The notes under the pieces were generated by a model that saw only the letters and a list, made by a program, of their open reading frames with translations, was not told the origin of the DNA and searched no databases. Source: Euryodendron excelsum (Eukaryota > Streptophyta > Magnoliopsida > Ericales > Pentaphylacaceae). Taken from it: DNA of 64,000 bases. Where the stretch lies: positions 31,041,501-31,105,500 of the forward strand of contig CM065387.1 in assembly GCA_033060915.1 (NCBI GenBank). The letters run 5' to 3'. Shown piece after piece: positions 51,301 through 59,039 of the stretch; positions within the stretch are counted from its first letter, which is position 1, and every line of letters begins with the position of its first letter. The position numbers and the translations under genes are program-made.

Positions 51301-54300
51301 TTGTTAGCATTAAAATAATTATAAATAGTTTTAATTAATTTACTTTTAATCCTAATAAATTTTGTTAAGCATTTTGTAGGTTTTTAGATAAAAGAATAAG
51401 CAAACCCACATAAAAAGAAAGGAGTCTTCATTGATTGGAGCCCACCCACATGAGCAAATATCTATTTTCCAACAACTCCACCAAAATAAACAAGGCATGT
51501 TTTTGCTTTTAGATAAAAAAAAAAAGGCAACTCACAGTGGCAATTGACATGAAAAGATGGCAACTCACATGAAAATTCACATAGAAAAATAGCAATTGAC
51601 ATGGAAAGAAGACAAAAGAAAAAATTAATAATTAAAAAAATAATGCATCATTATAGGGAATGGATGGCTTCATCTTGTGAGTCTATAAATAGCAACACTA
51701 AGAAAAAGAGGGGGAGAGCTTAGGAGGAGGCAAGAGAGAGAGAGAGCTAAGGGGAGAGTCCGGCCTTTGGCCGAGACTTCTCTCCTAGGGGTTTATTTTG
51801 GGGGACTTATTTCTCTTCCATTTATGTATGTTGTTTTATATTAAACCTTCTTATTTATAAAGTTTTTTTCTTTCATGTCTATACTTTTCAATATTAGTAG
51901 CTAGTTTACTTTTTTGGAGGCAATTGGAAAGATTGCTTGACCAAATTAGAATGATCAATTAAGACTTGTCTTTTCATTCTGGATTCATTTGAAAACTTAG
52001 TGTTTTTGCACATGTTCGGTATATTGCATGCTTAAGCACGTACACGTATATTTTATGTACGTAATGGTTTCATGTGAGTTTAGACTAGATTAAGTTTAGG
52101 AGTAATGTAATTAATATAGGAGTAGTGTAAAAGTAAAGTAGATGCTAGTTTACTCTACACTTTCCGGAGACTTGTATAGTTTATGCGGGTGCTCTATCCG
52201 GTATGTTTTTTTGTCAAACCTCTAGTAAGGACCTAAGACCCTAATCCTAGTCCGGAATGGATCGAGTTACATTTATGAATAATTGACGTTTAGTTCCTTT
52301 CGAAAACTTAGACATTTAATTATGTTTGTAATACCTTTTGCCTTGACAAAACAGCCGATATATGCAAATTGATGGTGAGGATCTTCGATTTTAATTGAAT
52401 AAATTTCTAAGCTAGAACATTTGAAAACATGTGTCTTTAATTATGCTTGTTACACTTATGCCCTAATAAAGCATTGCCAAGTGTTTACGAGCCGATGGCG
52501 AGGGATTCATGATTTTAACGTCATATTCTAGTGATTTATTATTTTGAATATACTCATCTGCTAATTTATGAGGTCCGAGTAGGCTAAACGATTGGCAGTT
52601 GATAAACTTGTATTGATCATTCCCAAGTAAGTCAAGTGATTGAATCAATTGAACCTAAGACTATTTTATTTTATTTTTGTTAATGTCTAGTTTAGCAACC
52701 TCCATCTCAAAACTACAAAAAGATTTTATTTTTCTTTTGGTTACGTTTGTCATCTGGTTTTAACTACTACATCCATTCTCTATGGTTCGACCCCGGTCTT
52801 ACCGAGTTATTTTTATTATGTACTACTTCACCGCACCTGCTCTTGGATGTATTAAGTAGATCAAGCAATCTGACCAGAGCACAAAACTAAAAATTGATAG
52901 AACACTCTTGAGAAATAGTTCATAGGCCAAATTTCAGGGTTATTGTTCAAAAACAAGAATAGAAACTCAAGGCACAAATCTAGTGTTACTTAATCCTTCA
53001 GCAACATTAGTACCCATATATCACATATCCATAACCCCTAGTCCACTCCCTCTTCTCTTCACTTAGCAATGACAAACTTGAAGAGATGCCTGAAGAAGAT
53101 TATATCCTTTTTGAGAGATGGCCAGTTTAGCTGTTACCATTCCCTTCGGTTTCGGATATTAGAAAGGAACGAAGTCACTCACGACATCAATCAAATTAAA
53201 AGTCCCTCTTCGGAGTGGGCTTTCCAAAGACTTCCAAATCTTGACTGACATTTGATGTAGTTAAAATAACGGAGTTTTTGGCTGTTTGGTTAAGGCCTTC
53301 TCAATTTTATCTTTGTCAAAATTCAGAAGTCTTTGGAAAGCCAACTCCGAAGAGGGACTTTTAGTTTGATTGATGTCATGAGTGACTTCGTTCCTTTCCG
53401 ATATCTGAAACCAAAGGGAACGGTAACAGGCAGAGCACACGCACTCTACTAATAGAGGAAATCACAGACCAGCAAACCACAATATTCGTCCTTTTGGGGT
53501 TAATGCTCTCAATGGTGAATCGATCATTCGAAGCTCACTAGACTTAATAATAGCTGTCTTACTCGACATGCTTACTAGCTGCCTTTCTGACTAATATCAT
53601 AATTTTACTTGTGAATTTTTAGTTACAAACAGAGTACACTAGGAGAACAATAGTTCCCTCTTGTCTCATTATTTTTATGAACACAAAATGATCAGCATTG
53701 CTTCTCTCTATTTTGGCATTTTTTTATTTCCGGAGTTTTGGCCTCAATTAGGACAGAACCAGAGAAACTTTCTAGCCGTGAATCGGGTATAGAACCAATG
53801 GGCAACGGTTGGTTACAATTTCAAATTCATTATTATATGTGTGCGCTAGTTTTTTCTTGTTTTCCCCTGAGCACATTCTTATTTATAGGAACCATACAAG
53901 GTAGGAACTTTTTTATTACCATGAAATAATTGTTGAGGCAAGATTTTGATTGAAGGTGTTTTTTTCTTTTTCATACATTTTTGGAGAACACAATTCTTAT
54001 TTGCATCTCTAATTCATTTGCAGTGGTCGTATAAAAAATAGTATTTCCTTCTTGCCATCGTTGTCATGTGACTCATTTTGTCATCAAAGTGTATATGTTA
54101 TCACCCCAATTCAAGGTCCAACAATGAAATTGCTCGTCACCTGTCATGTAGTGTCTCCATTTGACATGTGTGTTCACTAGCATTCATATTCAACGACCCA
54201 AAACATGAGAAATTATGGACATTCGAATATGCAAAAGACCTGCGCCCATGCAGCATTGAACGCATTCAACTATGAATGTCAGATAATGGAAGAGATGAAG

Positions 54301-57300
54301 TTTGCCAGTTCATGAGTAGTTCCATATAAACCTTCTTAATCAATTCCATTATTCATGGAGATTTCAGATTGAGTAATGAGCATGCTACACATCATTTTGA
54401 TTATGTTCATGCAGTACGAAGAAAAATTGGATGCTCTTCATTATAGGATTGGATAAATATTAAACCCAGACACAAAATTTGCAGATGCATGCATTCCCGA
54501 GTCAATGAAGCACAGCACATGCTTGACTCTTAAATATTCTAAACCTATGCATGTAATAATCACTGAAACAACAAATAATTAGGTAATATGTACTAACTGC
54601 AATTATAATCGAACTTTAGGCCTATGTGGTGAGATTTCCTGGGGAAAGATCTGGTTGTACATATATTATCTCAGTTATCCGTGAATTTTCAGATTTTATA
54701 GTAGTCAATGAACTTAAGGATCTGCCACTGTGAGGAGCTAGGTTTACTTTTTGTAATGACCGAGACAGGCCAACAATGTCAAGGATTGGTTGGTTCCTGA
54801 TTTCTTCAGATTGGGAAGAGCATTTTTTATCAGTCTTGCAAAGTGCGTATCTTCGTCCAGTGTCAGATCATGTTCTAATTGTTTTGGACTGTGGAGGGAT
54901 TCATAATAGGAAAAGTCCTTTTCTTTTTTAAAAGATGTGGTTAAAGGATGAAGGTTTTATTGATTTCGTCGATCAATGGTAGAGGACCTATGTTGTGGAA
55001 GGTGTTTCAGATTATGTTATGCCAAAGAAATTGAAACTGTTAAAGAATGATTTAAAGAAGTGGAACTTGGAGGTGTTAGGCAGAATTGGTGTTAAGAAGA
55101 GCAATTGCTTATTATAGGTGATTAAGGAGTTAGACAGTTTAGAAGGGGAGAGAACGCTATATGGAGAGGAAATTTTGAAATGGGAGGGGGCTAAAGATGA
55201 GTCAGGCAGAATAGTTATTATAGATGAAATCAGCTAGAGGCAGAAGGTGAGGATGTTGTGGTTAAAAGAAGGTGATCATAACATGAAGTTTTTCCATAAA
55301 ATGGCGAATGCTAATCGTAGAAACAGTCATTTTGGGTGATTGTTAGCTAATGGAGTAGAGTAGCGAAAACAGGAGAGATTAGAGAAAAGGTGGAGGGCTT
55401 TTATACAGCACTATATTCAGAATCTTGTGAGTAAAAGGCCCATGCTAGATGGAAAGGAATTTTCACAGTTATTTGAGGTGGATAAGGAGATGTTGGAGAT
55501 TCCTTTCACTGAGGAGCAAGTGCTATCAGCTTTGAGAGATGGTAATGGGGATAAAGCCCCACATTCTGTTGGTTTCACTATGGCTTTTCTATCAGCTGGT
55601 TGGTAGTTGTTACAAAAGGACATTATGGATTTGATGCGTTATTTCTTTGAGAATGGATTTTTTTAAAGAAGCATAAATGCTACTTTTATTGCTCTTATGC
55701 CAAAGAAGGGTGGAGCAAGGGAGTTGAAGGACTTTCACCCTATCAGTCTTGTGGGTAGTTTGTATAAGCTTCTGGCTAAGGTGTTTGCTTCAAGACTTAA
55801 GCGGGTGATTGGCACTGTGGTTTCTGATTCACAACATGCTTTTGTGGGGGAACATCAAACCATAGATGCAGTTTTACTGGCTAATGAGGCAGTGGATTCA
55901 AGATTGAGAAGTTGTAATCCTGGTTTAGTGTGTAAGTTTGACATTGAAAAATCATATGATCATGTTAGTTGGGATTTCCTGCTCTATCTATTGAAGAGGA
56001 TGGGTTTGGGAGAGAAATGGAGGAAATGGATTAAATTCTGTATTTCTACCATCGGATTCTCAGTTTTGGTGAATGGCTCTTCGCCCAGGTGTTTTGGTAG
56101 TTCTAAGGGATTGAGACTAGGGGATCCTTTATCACCATACTTATTTGTTATTGTGATGGAAGCTTCTAGCCGAATGATAAAGAGAGCTTGGGATGGAGGT
56201 ATGGTCGGATCTTTTGAGGTGGGAAGAATAGGAGTCAACGTTGCTTCTATTTCTCACTTATTTTGTGCAGATGATACAATATATCTTTGTGATGCTAATG
56301 AGGAACAACTTTGCTAACTTAAGTATGTTCTTATTTGCTTTGAGGTTGTGTCTGGATTGAAGGTGAATGTAGCCAAGAGTGAACTGATTCCAGCTGGGAA
56401 TGTGGGGAATATTGAGGTGTTTGCAGATTGTTTGGGTTTTAAGGTGGGTACTCTTCTTTTATATATTTGGGTTTGCCACTGGTTCTTCTTTTAAAGCTAA
56501 AGCGTTTTGGGATGGCATAACAAAAAGGGCAGAGAAAAGATTGGCTTCTTCGAAGTGGCAATACCTTTCTAAGGGGGGTAGATTGACTTTGTTAAAGAGT
56601 ATTTTGTCTAGTTTGCCAACTTATTTCATGTCTCTTTTCACTATTTTGGCTTTGCTGGAGGATAGATTAGAAAATTTACAGAGGAGGAGTTTAAATATCA
56701 CCTCATGGACTGGGAGAAAATTTGCACTTCTATTAAGCAGGGTGGGCTGGGTATTCGGCGACTGCAATCTTTTAATCAAGCTCTAATGGGTATGTGGTTG
56801 TGGAAATTTGTGATGAAGGATGGTCAGCTCTGAAAAATTGTAATTCGAAGTAAGTACGGGTCAAGTGTCAGTGGTTGGTCTTCTACTCTGGTCAGGAATT
56901 CTTATGGGATGATTTTATGTAATGGGATTAGGAATGTTTGGGATCTTTTCCGTTGGCATATTAGTTTTGTCAATGGGCATTGGCAGCAGAGTCAAGTTTT
57001 GGCACGATCTTTAGTGTAAGGATATACCGCTGTCAGAAGCTTTTCTGAGCTTATTTGTTATTGCTAATGATAAGAAAGCTTTCGTGGTAGATTATCTGAA
57101 GATCTTTGATGGGGTGGTAGCTTGGCAACCTCTTTTCATTAGGGCTACTCAGGATTGGGAATTTGAGGAGGTGGTTGGTTGTTTTGACTCTTTATATAGA
57201 GTTAAGATTTCAAGTAGGGGGTGGATCATATAATTTAGGGTGCTAAAAAGGGGAGGTTTTATGTTCAATCTTTTTATGCTTTTCTCTGCAATGGCTCTAG

Positions 57301-57457
57301 CAGGTTGTTCCCTTGGCAGGCTATTTGGAAATCAGAAGCTCAAGTTGAAGTGGGTTTTTTTTTTTTTTTTTTTTTGTATGGACAGTAGCTTTAGATGCTA
57401 TTCTCACTATTGATAATTTGGGAAAAAAGGTAACGTAGCGAAATGCGATACTTGACA

Positions 57458-57507
<50 letters not shown>

Positions 57508-57789
57508 CAAATCCATTAGGCTGAGGGCACGTCTGCCTGGGCATCTCGCATCGCGTCGATCCCCATCTTATGCCCTATTTGTGGGACGGGCATTTGGGAG
57601 CGGATATTGGCCCCCCATGCACGCCAGTGTGTGGTCGGTCTAAAAAATGAGTCCCCAGCGACTGACGTCACAACAAGTGGTGGTTGACAAACCCGTTGCG
57701 TCCTGTCATAAATGTCCCCGTTGCTATGGGTTAGCTCGTGTGACCTTGAAAAGCACTGTTCTATGGTGCCTCAACTACGACCCCAAGTC

Positions 57790-57827
<38 letters not shown>

Positions 57828-58889
57828 TAGAGAAAAAGAAACTTACAAGGATTCCCTTATTAACAGTGAGCGAACCGAGAAGAGCCCAGCTTGAAAATCG
57901 GGGATGCTTCCTAATTGGTGTAGTATGTGTCAAAAAGTGAAGGAAACTATAGATCATTTACCCATTTATTGTGATGTGGTTTGGCAAATTTGGAGCATAT
58001 TGTTTTCGATTTTTGGTATTTCTTAGGTAATGCCAGCTTCGATTTTTGTGTACTTTCTTGTTTTGGGTTTCTGGGAATTTTTGTGAATCTTCTTTTGCAT
58101 TGATAGATTTCATAGGTAATCTTGATTTTTTTTTGGGGGGGGGGGGGGTGGGGTGGTGGTGGTGGTTGGGGGGATTTGGGGTCTTTCTTGTATACGTCTT
58201 GTATACTTTGATGACTCTCTACCTTTGGTTCTTTTGGGTTGAATAAATTATATTTACATATCAAAAAAGATAATCGAACTTTAGGCCTACATGTACTTTT
58301 AAATAAGCAAAATTTTCAAATTAATTTATCCACTATGAGATCAGTAGACAAGACAAGGCCATGAATCCAAACTAACCTGATTAACACGCCCTCGCCGAAG
58401 TGCTTCTGGGGATAAATTAGCATGTTTCAAAAAGGCTGCTGCATGACCTCTCCACCAATTATCACCTTCAAGCACAGGGCACCTGGAAAAAACGGGGAAG
58501 AAAGAAAAGGCATTATGTATACAGAGTTAAATGGATTTGACAATAATTGTTTGGATCCACATCTAACCATGCAAGAACCTTGAAAGGTTGACAACCTGTT
58601 ACGATTCCAGGGAGTCAAAATCCCTTGCCTATAGAGCCATGCACAAGGAAATAGCACAGGATTTCTTCCAATATCAAGTAACAGACCCTGCACCATTCTC
58701 TGCTTCAATGCTAAAATTGCCATGAACAAATATAAAAAGAATTATTTAAGGTATTCCATGAGAAGACCGTATAGGCAGCTTCAGCAAATGGATGAAAAGC
58801 AGTGGCCTCTTCAATCCTTTCGATAGGCGCCTCTAAACACCCTTCATATACTTTAGGGGATTGACTATTCCACTGTAATAAAGCTAGTC
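24296..58889 (-). CDS. Class 3 lipase, plant DAGL-alpha-like (5'-partial, ten exons)
   Basis: Ten exons join in frame: 58768-58889, 58596-58687, 58377-58482, 38391-38545, 30518-30645, 26467-26594, 25456-25553, 25041-25297, 24482-24965 (start uncertain) and 24296-24371, stop TGA at 24296-24298. They give about 547 residues. The product matches the plant sn-1-specific diacylglycerol lipase-like family (from memory, Arabidopsis AT1G05790/AT2G42450), which is nearer 690 residues and has four N-terminal membrane segments. Those exons are absent and probably lie beyond the window. The alpha/beta-hydrolase core is complete: nucleophile elbow GHSLGG (Ser codon 26503-26505), a likely acid in YNNEF where animal enzymes have Asp, and the catalytic His in DHLPWR (24493-24495). 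The expected role is hydrolysis of diacylglycerol or related glycerolipids at membranes, inferred from family only. Introns are rich in transposons, the longest 19.8 kb. One intron is GC-AG, and the acceptor before the ninth exon is abnormal. Confidence 0.88.
24482..24965 (-). CDS. Lipase exon I with catalytic His (start uncertain)
   Basis: Reads [20 protein letters not shown], an acidic insert ([16 protein letters not shown]), then [27 protein letters not shown] and [12 protein letters not shown], donor GTATCT. His codon 24493-24495. Phase from exon H requires two bases before the first full codon. Position 24965 fits the phase and protein, but the preceding bases are CAA, not CAG. The next AG in the right phase is inside GCTGAAG/GTGTTT, which would drop about 20 residues. 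Confidence 0.82.
25041..25297 (-). CDS. Lipase exon H
   Basis: Acceptor ACTTTCTGCAG. Reads [45 protein letters not shown] and a hydrophilic end ...[11 protein letters not shown] plus G, donor GTATTA. The Glu of NNEF lies where the catalytic Asp of animal DAGL enzymes aligns by my reading. This substitution appears usual for plant members. Confidence 0.9.
25456..25553 (-). CDS. Lipase exon G
   Basis: Acceptor TGTTCGGCAG. Reads [16 protein letters not shown] and [16 protein letters not shown] plus AG, donor GTAAAT. This is the strand and loop following the nucleophile helix. Confidence 0.93.
26467..26594 (-). CDS. Lipase exon F with catalytic Ser
   Basis: Acceptor ATTTGCAG. Two bases complete Asp, then [33 protein letters not shown] and AIAALLGLR, donor GTTAGA. 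The GxSxG nucleophile elbow is GHSLG, Ser codon 26503-26505. Confidence 0.94.
27513..27910 (-). pseudogene. Ty1/copia gag fragment
   Basis: The frame reads [35 protein letters not shown] and [14 protein letters not shown], then after a break [20 protein letters not shown]. This is the helical gag domain (UBN2-type) of plant copia elements: M.PEIS..YLF..TA.EIWDA..Q.YS. There is a stop and a frameshift at the upstream end. No LTRs are attached. It lies in the lipase intron between exons E and F, on the same strand. Confidence 0.75.
27925..28075 (-). other. Exon-like unassigned frame
   Basis: After an acceptor-like ACCTGTTGCAG the frame reads [35 protein letters not shown] do not recognise it, and it is not part of the lipase reading, which passes directly from exon E to F with matching phase. 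It could be a gene fragment carried by a repeat. Confidence 0.25.
28250..28800. other. Intronic insert of unclear origin, less AT-rich
   Basis: More balanced in base composition than the surrounding intron, with purine-rich runs of the style common in plant mitochondrial spacers (GAAAGGCAGGAAGACGG, TCCTCGAAAGAAGGACAAGC). No organelle gene is recognised. See findings. Confidence 0.3.
28850..29640 (+). pseudogene. Ty1/copia integrase/RT-junction fragment
   Basis: Broken frames read [15 protein letters not shown] (integrase: W.DAVLTA.YLINRM), then a CYVCFV block, the GYKC-type region at 29155, and later a PKDLLIA / CxxHPIxN-like block at 29460-29540, where the copia reverse transcriptase begins. 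Many frameshifts. It is an old copy, opposite in strand to the lipase gene. Confidence 0.6.
30518..30645 (-). CDS. Lipase exon E
   Basis: Acceptor TTCTTGACAG. One base completes Asn, then [31 protein letters not shown] and [11 protein letters not shown] plus G, donor [17 protein letters not shown] is conserved in the family. Confidence 0.92.
32277..32475 (-). repeat. TRIM-like remnant (one terminal repeat plus part of the interior)
   Basis: On the minus strand the terminal repeat reads TGTTGGAGAGCTTGATATGC...CTATTGGTGATCTAACA (32351 to 32277). It matches both terminal repeats of the element at 59642-59930. The interior CAATTGCATCTTG...TGTTGCATCTTCATGTGCA also matches. The other terminal repeat is missing. 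Confidence 0.6.
32689..34112. repeat. Tandem array of an unnamed ~450-bp repeat, about three units
   Basis: Units begin near 32689, 33153 and 33600. Each runs through TGTTACCxGAAxACTCTAATAC, GGTACACTT/CATTCCAA, TTAAAGGTCACCTAACGAAG, AACAAAAATxCAGGGAGAA, AGAATATGCAAAAA, CTAAAAGTATCTTAAT and GTGGCGTACCACGTTCCCGT. They end in CGATCCGCGTTCCAAGTAAC. The third unit has an extra piece (GGCCAGCACAATGCTTTATG, also at 34052). Short open frames here only reflect the repeat. It lies in the intron between lipase exons D and E. A further copy runs off the window at 63558. Confidence 0.75.
35152..36591 (+). mobile_element. Non-LTR retroposon, LINE-derived, 1.44 kb
   Basis: Starts GGGGTTTTTCTCTCTCTAGA and ends in ...TTTCCTACC followed by an A-run, flanked by ATGAGGGAA at 35143-35151 and 36592-36600. 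The T/G-rich body and the tail (CTTTAAAGAGG...GTAAATCTTTAAAAAAAAAA...CCTACCAAAAAAAAA) look like a plant L1 3' end. No endonuclease or reverse transcriptase frame is present, so it is an internally deleted or non-autonomous copy. It is inserted antisense in the D-E intron. Confidence 0.65.
37444..38186. mobile_element. hAT-like MITE, 743 bp
   Basis: Inverted ends CATTGGCGGACCCA at the left and CAATGGCAGACTCA on the opposite strand at the right. They are flanked by near-identical 8-bp duplications CTTGCATG (37436-37443) and CTTACATG (38187-38194). The interior is AT-rich and non-coding. It ends about 200 bp from lipase exon D. Confidence 0.65.
38391..38545 (-). CDS. Lipase exon D
   Basis: Acceptor TTCCCCTTTAG. 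Reads [31 protein letters not shown] and [12 protein letters not shown]...DLDGLI plus AA. VISVRGT is the class 3 lipase oxyanion-loop strand. The downstream donor is GCAAGT, not GT; phase continuity with exon E requires it. Confidence 0.92.
38755..40076 (-). mobile_element. Ty1/copia-type solo LTR, 1.3 kb
   Basis: On the minus strand it begins TGTTAGGGATTTATATTAAAG and ends ...TTCTGCTGTCCCCAACA. It is flanked by a perfect 5-bp duplication GAAAG (38750-38754 and 40077-40081), and no internal region is present. The copia assignment rests on the TGTTAGGGATTT...CCCCAACA ends and is from memory. A 20-bp direct duplication (AGCCACAAACTCAACTCAAG) lies just outside at 38704-38743. The insertion is 209 bp upstream of lipase exon D. 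Confidence 0.75.
40082..41382. other. Lipase intron sequence, nothing recognised
   Basis: Unique-looking AT-rich intron between the copia solo LTR and the Athila-like element, apart from a TGGGTGGG run at 40887-40902 and a TA run at 41238. Confidence 0.5.
41383..42682 (+). repeat. 5' LTR of the Athila-like element
   Basis: 1300 bp, TGATTAAATTGTAAAAGTG to ...GTATTAAGTAGATCA. A GAGAGA-rich stretch at 41860-41910 follows a TATA-like CTATAAATAGC (41831-41841). It lacks about 300 bp present in the 3' LTR. Confidence 0.8.
42693..42710 (+). other. Primer-binding site (tRNA-Asp type)
   Basis: TGGCGCCATTGCCGAGGA, ten bases downstream of the 5' LTR end. One of the usual GGGG positions has changed to A. 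Confidence 0.75.
43509..44930 (+). pseudogene. Athila-like gag remnant
   Basis: Starts [14 protein letters not shown], shifts frame near 43620, then reads [38 protein letters not shown], a stop, and [19 protein letters not shown]...[12 protein letters not shown], all in the usual gag order. A zinc knuckle at about 44390 reads [11 protein letters not shown] with the last Cys lost. Several stops and frameshifts make it non-functional. Confidence 0.75.
45073..45747 (+). pseudogene. Athila-like protease region
   Basis: A 224-codon open stretch. The N-terminal half is charged ([15 protein letters not shown]). The C-terminal half has the aspartic protease region: [54 protein letters not shown] and [13 protein letters not shown]. 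In the active-site motif the usual DLGAS reads DLEAS, replacing the key Gly. NAQPV is duplicated by a 15-bp tandem duplication at the end. Confidence 0.75.
46148..47650 (+). pseudogene. Athila-like reverse transcriptase and RNase H
   Basis: RT reads [58 protein letters not shown] and [14 protein letters not shown]. The catalytic box reads FMDNFSV instead of FMDDFSV, so one of the paired Asp residues is gone. A stop follows at about 46953, another at 47087. RNase H follows as [18 protein letters not shown], stop, [19 protein letters not shown] and [13 protein letters not shown]. Domain order and motifs are clear; function is lost. Confidence 0.85.
47672..48939 (+). pseudogene. Athila-like integrase
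   Basis: A decayed zinc-binding part ([20 protein letters not shown]) is followed by a frame break at 47975-48050. The catalytic core comes next: [45 protein letters not shown] and [20 protein letters not shown], with the DDE residues present. A stop at 48529 separates a C-terminal part ending in [14 protein letters not shown] and [10 protein letters not shown]. Confidence 0.82.
48940..51257 (+). other. Post-integrase region and polypurine tract of the Athila-like element
   Basis: 2.3 kb between integrase and 3' LTR. Athila elements often carry an env-like frame here. I see only short broken frames, an A-run at 49681-49699, an (AC)n at 50920-50937, and the purine tract AAAACAAGTTGGAGGGTG directly before the 3' LTR. 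Confidence 0.55.
51258..52863 (+). repeat. 3' LTR of the Athila-like element
   Basis: 1606 bp, TGATTACATTGTAAAAGTG to ...GTATTAAGTAGATCA. The outer parts match the 5' LTR well (CTATAAATAGCAACAC at 51683, CGACC(C/T)CG(G/A)TCTTACCG near the end). The middle (about 51900-52500) is longer and largely unmatched. Confidence 0.8.
52864..54604. other. Lipase intron between Athila-like element and LINE
   Basis: Contains the long inverted repeat at 53131-53429. The remainder is AT-rich without recognised genes. Confidence 0.5.
53131..53429. repeat. Long hairpin: 104-bp arms, 91-bp loop
   Basis: 53131-53234 and the reverse complement of 53326-53429 agree at roughly 92 percent of positions without gaps, by eye. 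Shared blocks include GAAAGGAACGAAGTCACTCA and AAAAGTCCCTCTTCGGAGT. There are no terminal motifs or clear target duplications. It could be transcribed as part of lipase pre-mRNA or from its own promoter. Confidence 0.8.
54700..57430 (+). pseudogene. LINE ORF2 remnant (endonuclease end, RT)
   Basis: The endonuclease C-terminus reads [19 protein letters not shown] and [10 protein letters not shown]. Then [19 protein letters not shown] leads into [75 protein letters not shown] and the catalytic [13 protein letters not shown] (about 56254-56290). A thumb-like [18 protein letters not shown] follows. The longest open part is 55697-56317. Stops occur at 55603, 55665 and 56318 and frameshifts elsewhere. 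The reading resumes as a zinc-finger domain on both sides of the rDNA insert. Confidence 0.85.
57431..57901 (+). rRNA. rDNA fragment (3' 5.8S, ITS2, 5' 26S), displaced and non-functional
   Basis: 57432-57545 matches the 3' two-thirds of plant 5.8S (AACGTAGCGAAATGCGATAC, TGAATTGCAGAATCCCGTGA, GAACGCAAGTTGCGCCC). 57546 to about 57781 is a full ITS2 with the conserved GTGGTGGTTGACAAACCCGT. From about 57782 it is the 5' end of 26S (ACCCGCTGAGTTTAAGCATA, GAAACTTACAAGGATTCCC, AGCCCAGCTTGA). Changes from the canonical sequence are mainly C-to-T/G-to-A (GAGTTTTTG for GAGTCTTTG), so it is a decayed copy and not an active locus. Confidence 0.93.
57905..57995 (+). pseudogene. LINE zf-RVT remnant after the rDNA insert
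   Basis: Reads [20 protein letters not shown] and [13 protein letters not shown], the C-x2-C...H...C finger typical of plant LINE ORF2 ends. The first half ([17 protein letters not shown]) lies at 57378-57430. The two halves rejoin in frame when the rDNA is left out. Confidence 0.8.
58130..58190 (+). repeat. G-run / GGT tract
   Basis: T8 followed by about 16 G, then TGGGG(TGG)n and further G-runs, in the 3' part of the LINE. It has several separated G-runs and so could fold as a quadruplex. Confidence 0.7.
58377..58482 (-). CDS. Lipase exon C
   Basis: Acceptor TTTTCCAG. Reads [17 protein letters not shown] and [18 protein letters not shown], donor [18 protein letters not shown] is a strongly conserved signature of the plant DAGL-like family. 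The following intron is 19,831 bp. Confidence 0.92.
58596..58687 (-). CDS. Lipase exon B
   Basis: Starts after GGTGCAG and reads [30 protein letters not shown] plus AG of Arg, with donor GTTGTC. Thirty codons plus two bases, joining exons A and C without phase conflict. The intron to A is only 80 bp. Confidence 0.9.
58768..58889 (-). CDS. Lipase exon A (first in window)
   Basis: Begins after acceptor TTTGTTCAG with the last two bases of a Gly codon, then reads [16 protein letters not shown] and APIERIEEA...FAEAAYT, ending ACG before GTCTTC. This is the region between the membrane segments and the hydrolase core. The incoming phase shows that at least one more coding exon lies upstream. Confidence 0.88.
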
Positions 58890-59039
58890 CTGAACAAATA
58901 TGCCATTTCGGGTCATGCAAAATAACATCCAGAAAATGCAATCAAAGACAAGATAGTTGAAGTATGATATAATTTAATGCAAAGAAAAGCAAAACACAAT
59001 AAAAAATAATAGATATTTGACTTTTTCATTGTTTTATAT

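Larger units (their letters stand above)
41383..52863 (+). mobile_element. Athila-like Ty3/gypsy retrotransposon, two LTRs, degenerate
   Basis: Order seen: 5' LTR, tRNA-Asp-type primer-binding site, gag, protease, reverse transcriptase, RNase H, integrase, a long 3' spacer, a purine tract, then the 3' LTR. This pol order is Ty3/gypsy. The primer site TGGCGCCATTGCCGAGGA, the protease-RT sequence and the long post-integrase region point to the Athila group. Both LTRs start TGATTA and end GATCA. I saw no matching 5-bp duplication, so the insertion is old or rearranged. Stops and frameshifts break every domain. It lies antisense in the 19.8-kb lipase intron. Confidence 0.85.
54625..58269 (+). mobile_element. 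L1-type LINE, 5'-truncated, interrupted by rDNA
   Basis: Flanked by a 20-bp duplication with core AATCGAACTTTAGGCCTA (54605-54624 and 58270-58289), as made by target-primed reverse transcription. The 5' truncation falls inside the endonuclease. The 3' end is AAATTATATTTACATATCAAAAAA. It contains endonuclease, reverse transcriptase and zf-RVT remnants and a 471-bp rDNA insert at 57431-57901. It is antisense to the lipase, in its C-D intron. Confidence 0.88.

Noticed and set aside
57431..57901. A functional rDNA locus
   Set aside because: Only part of 5.8S and 26S is present, many C-to-T-type changes are seen, and a LINE surrounds it.
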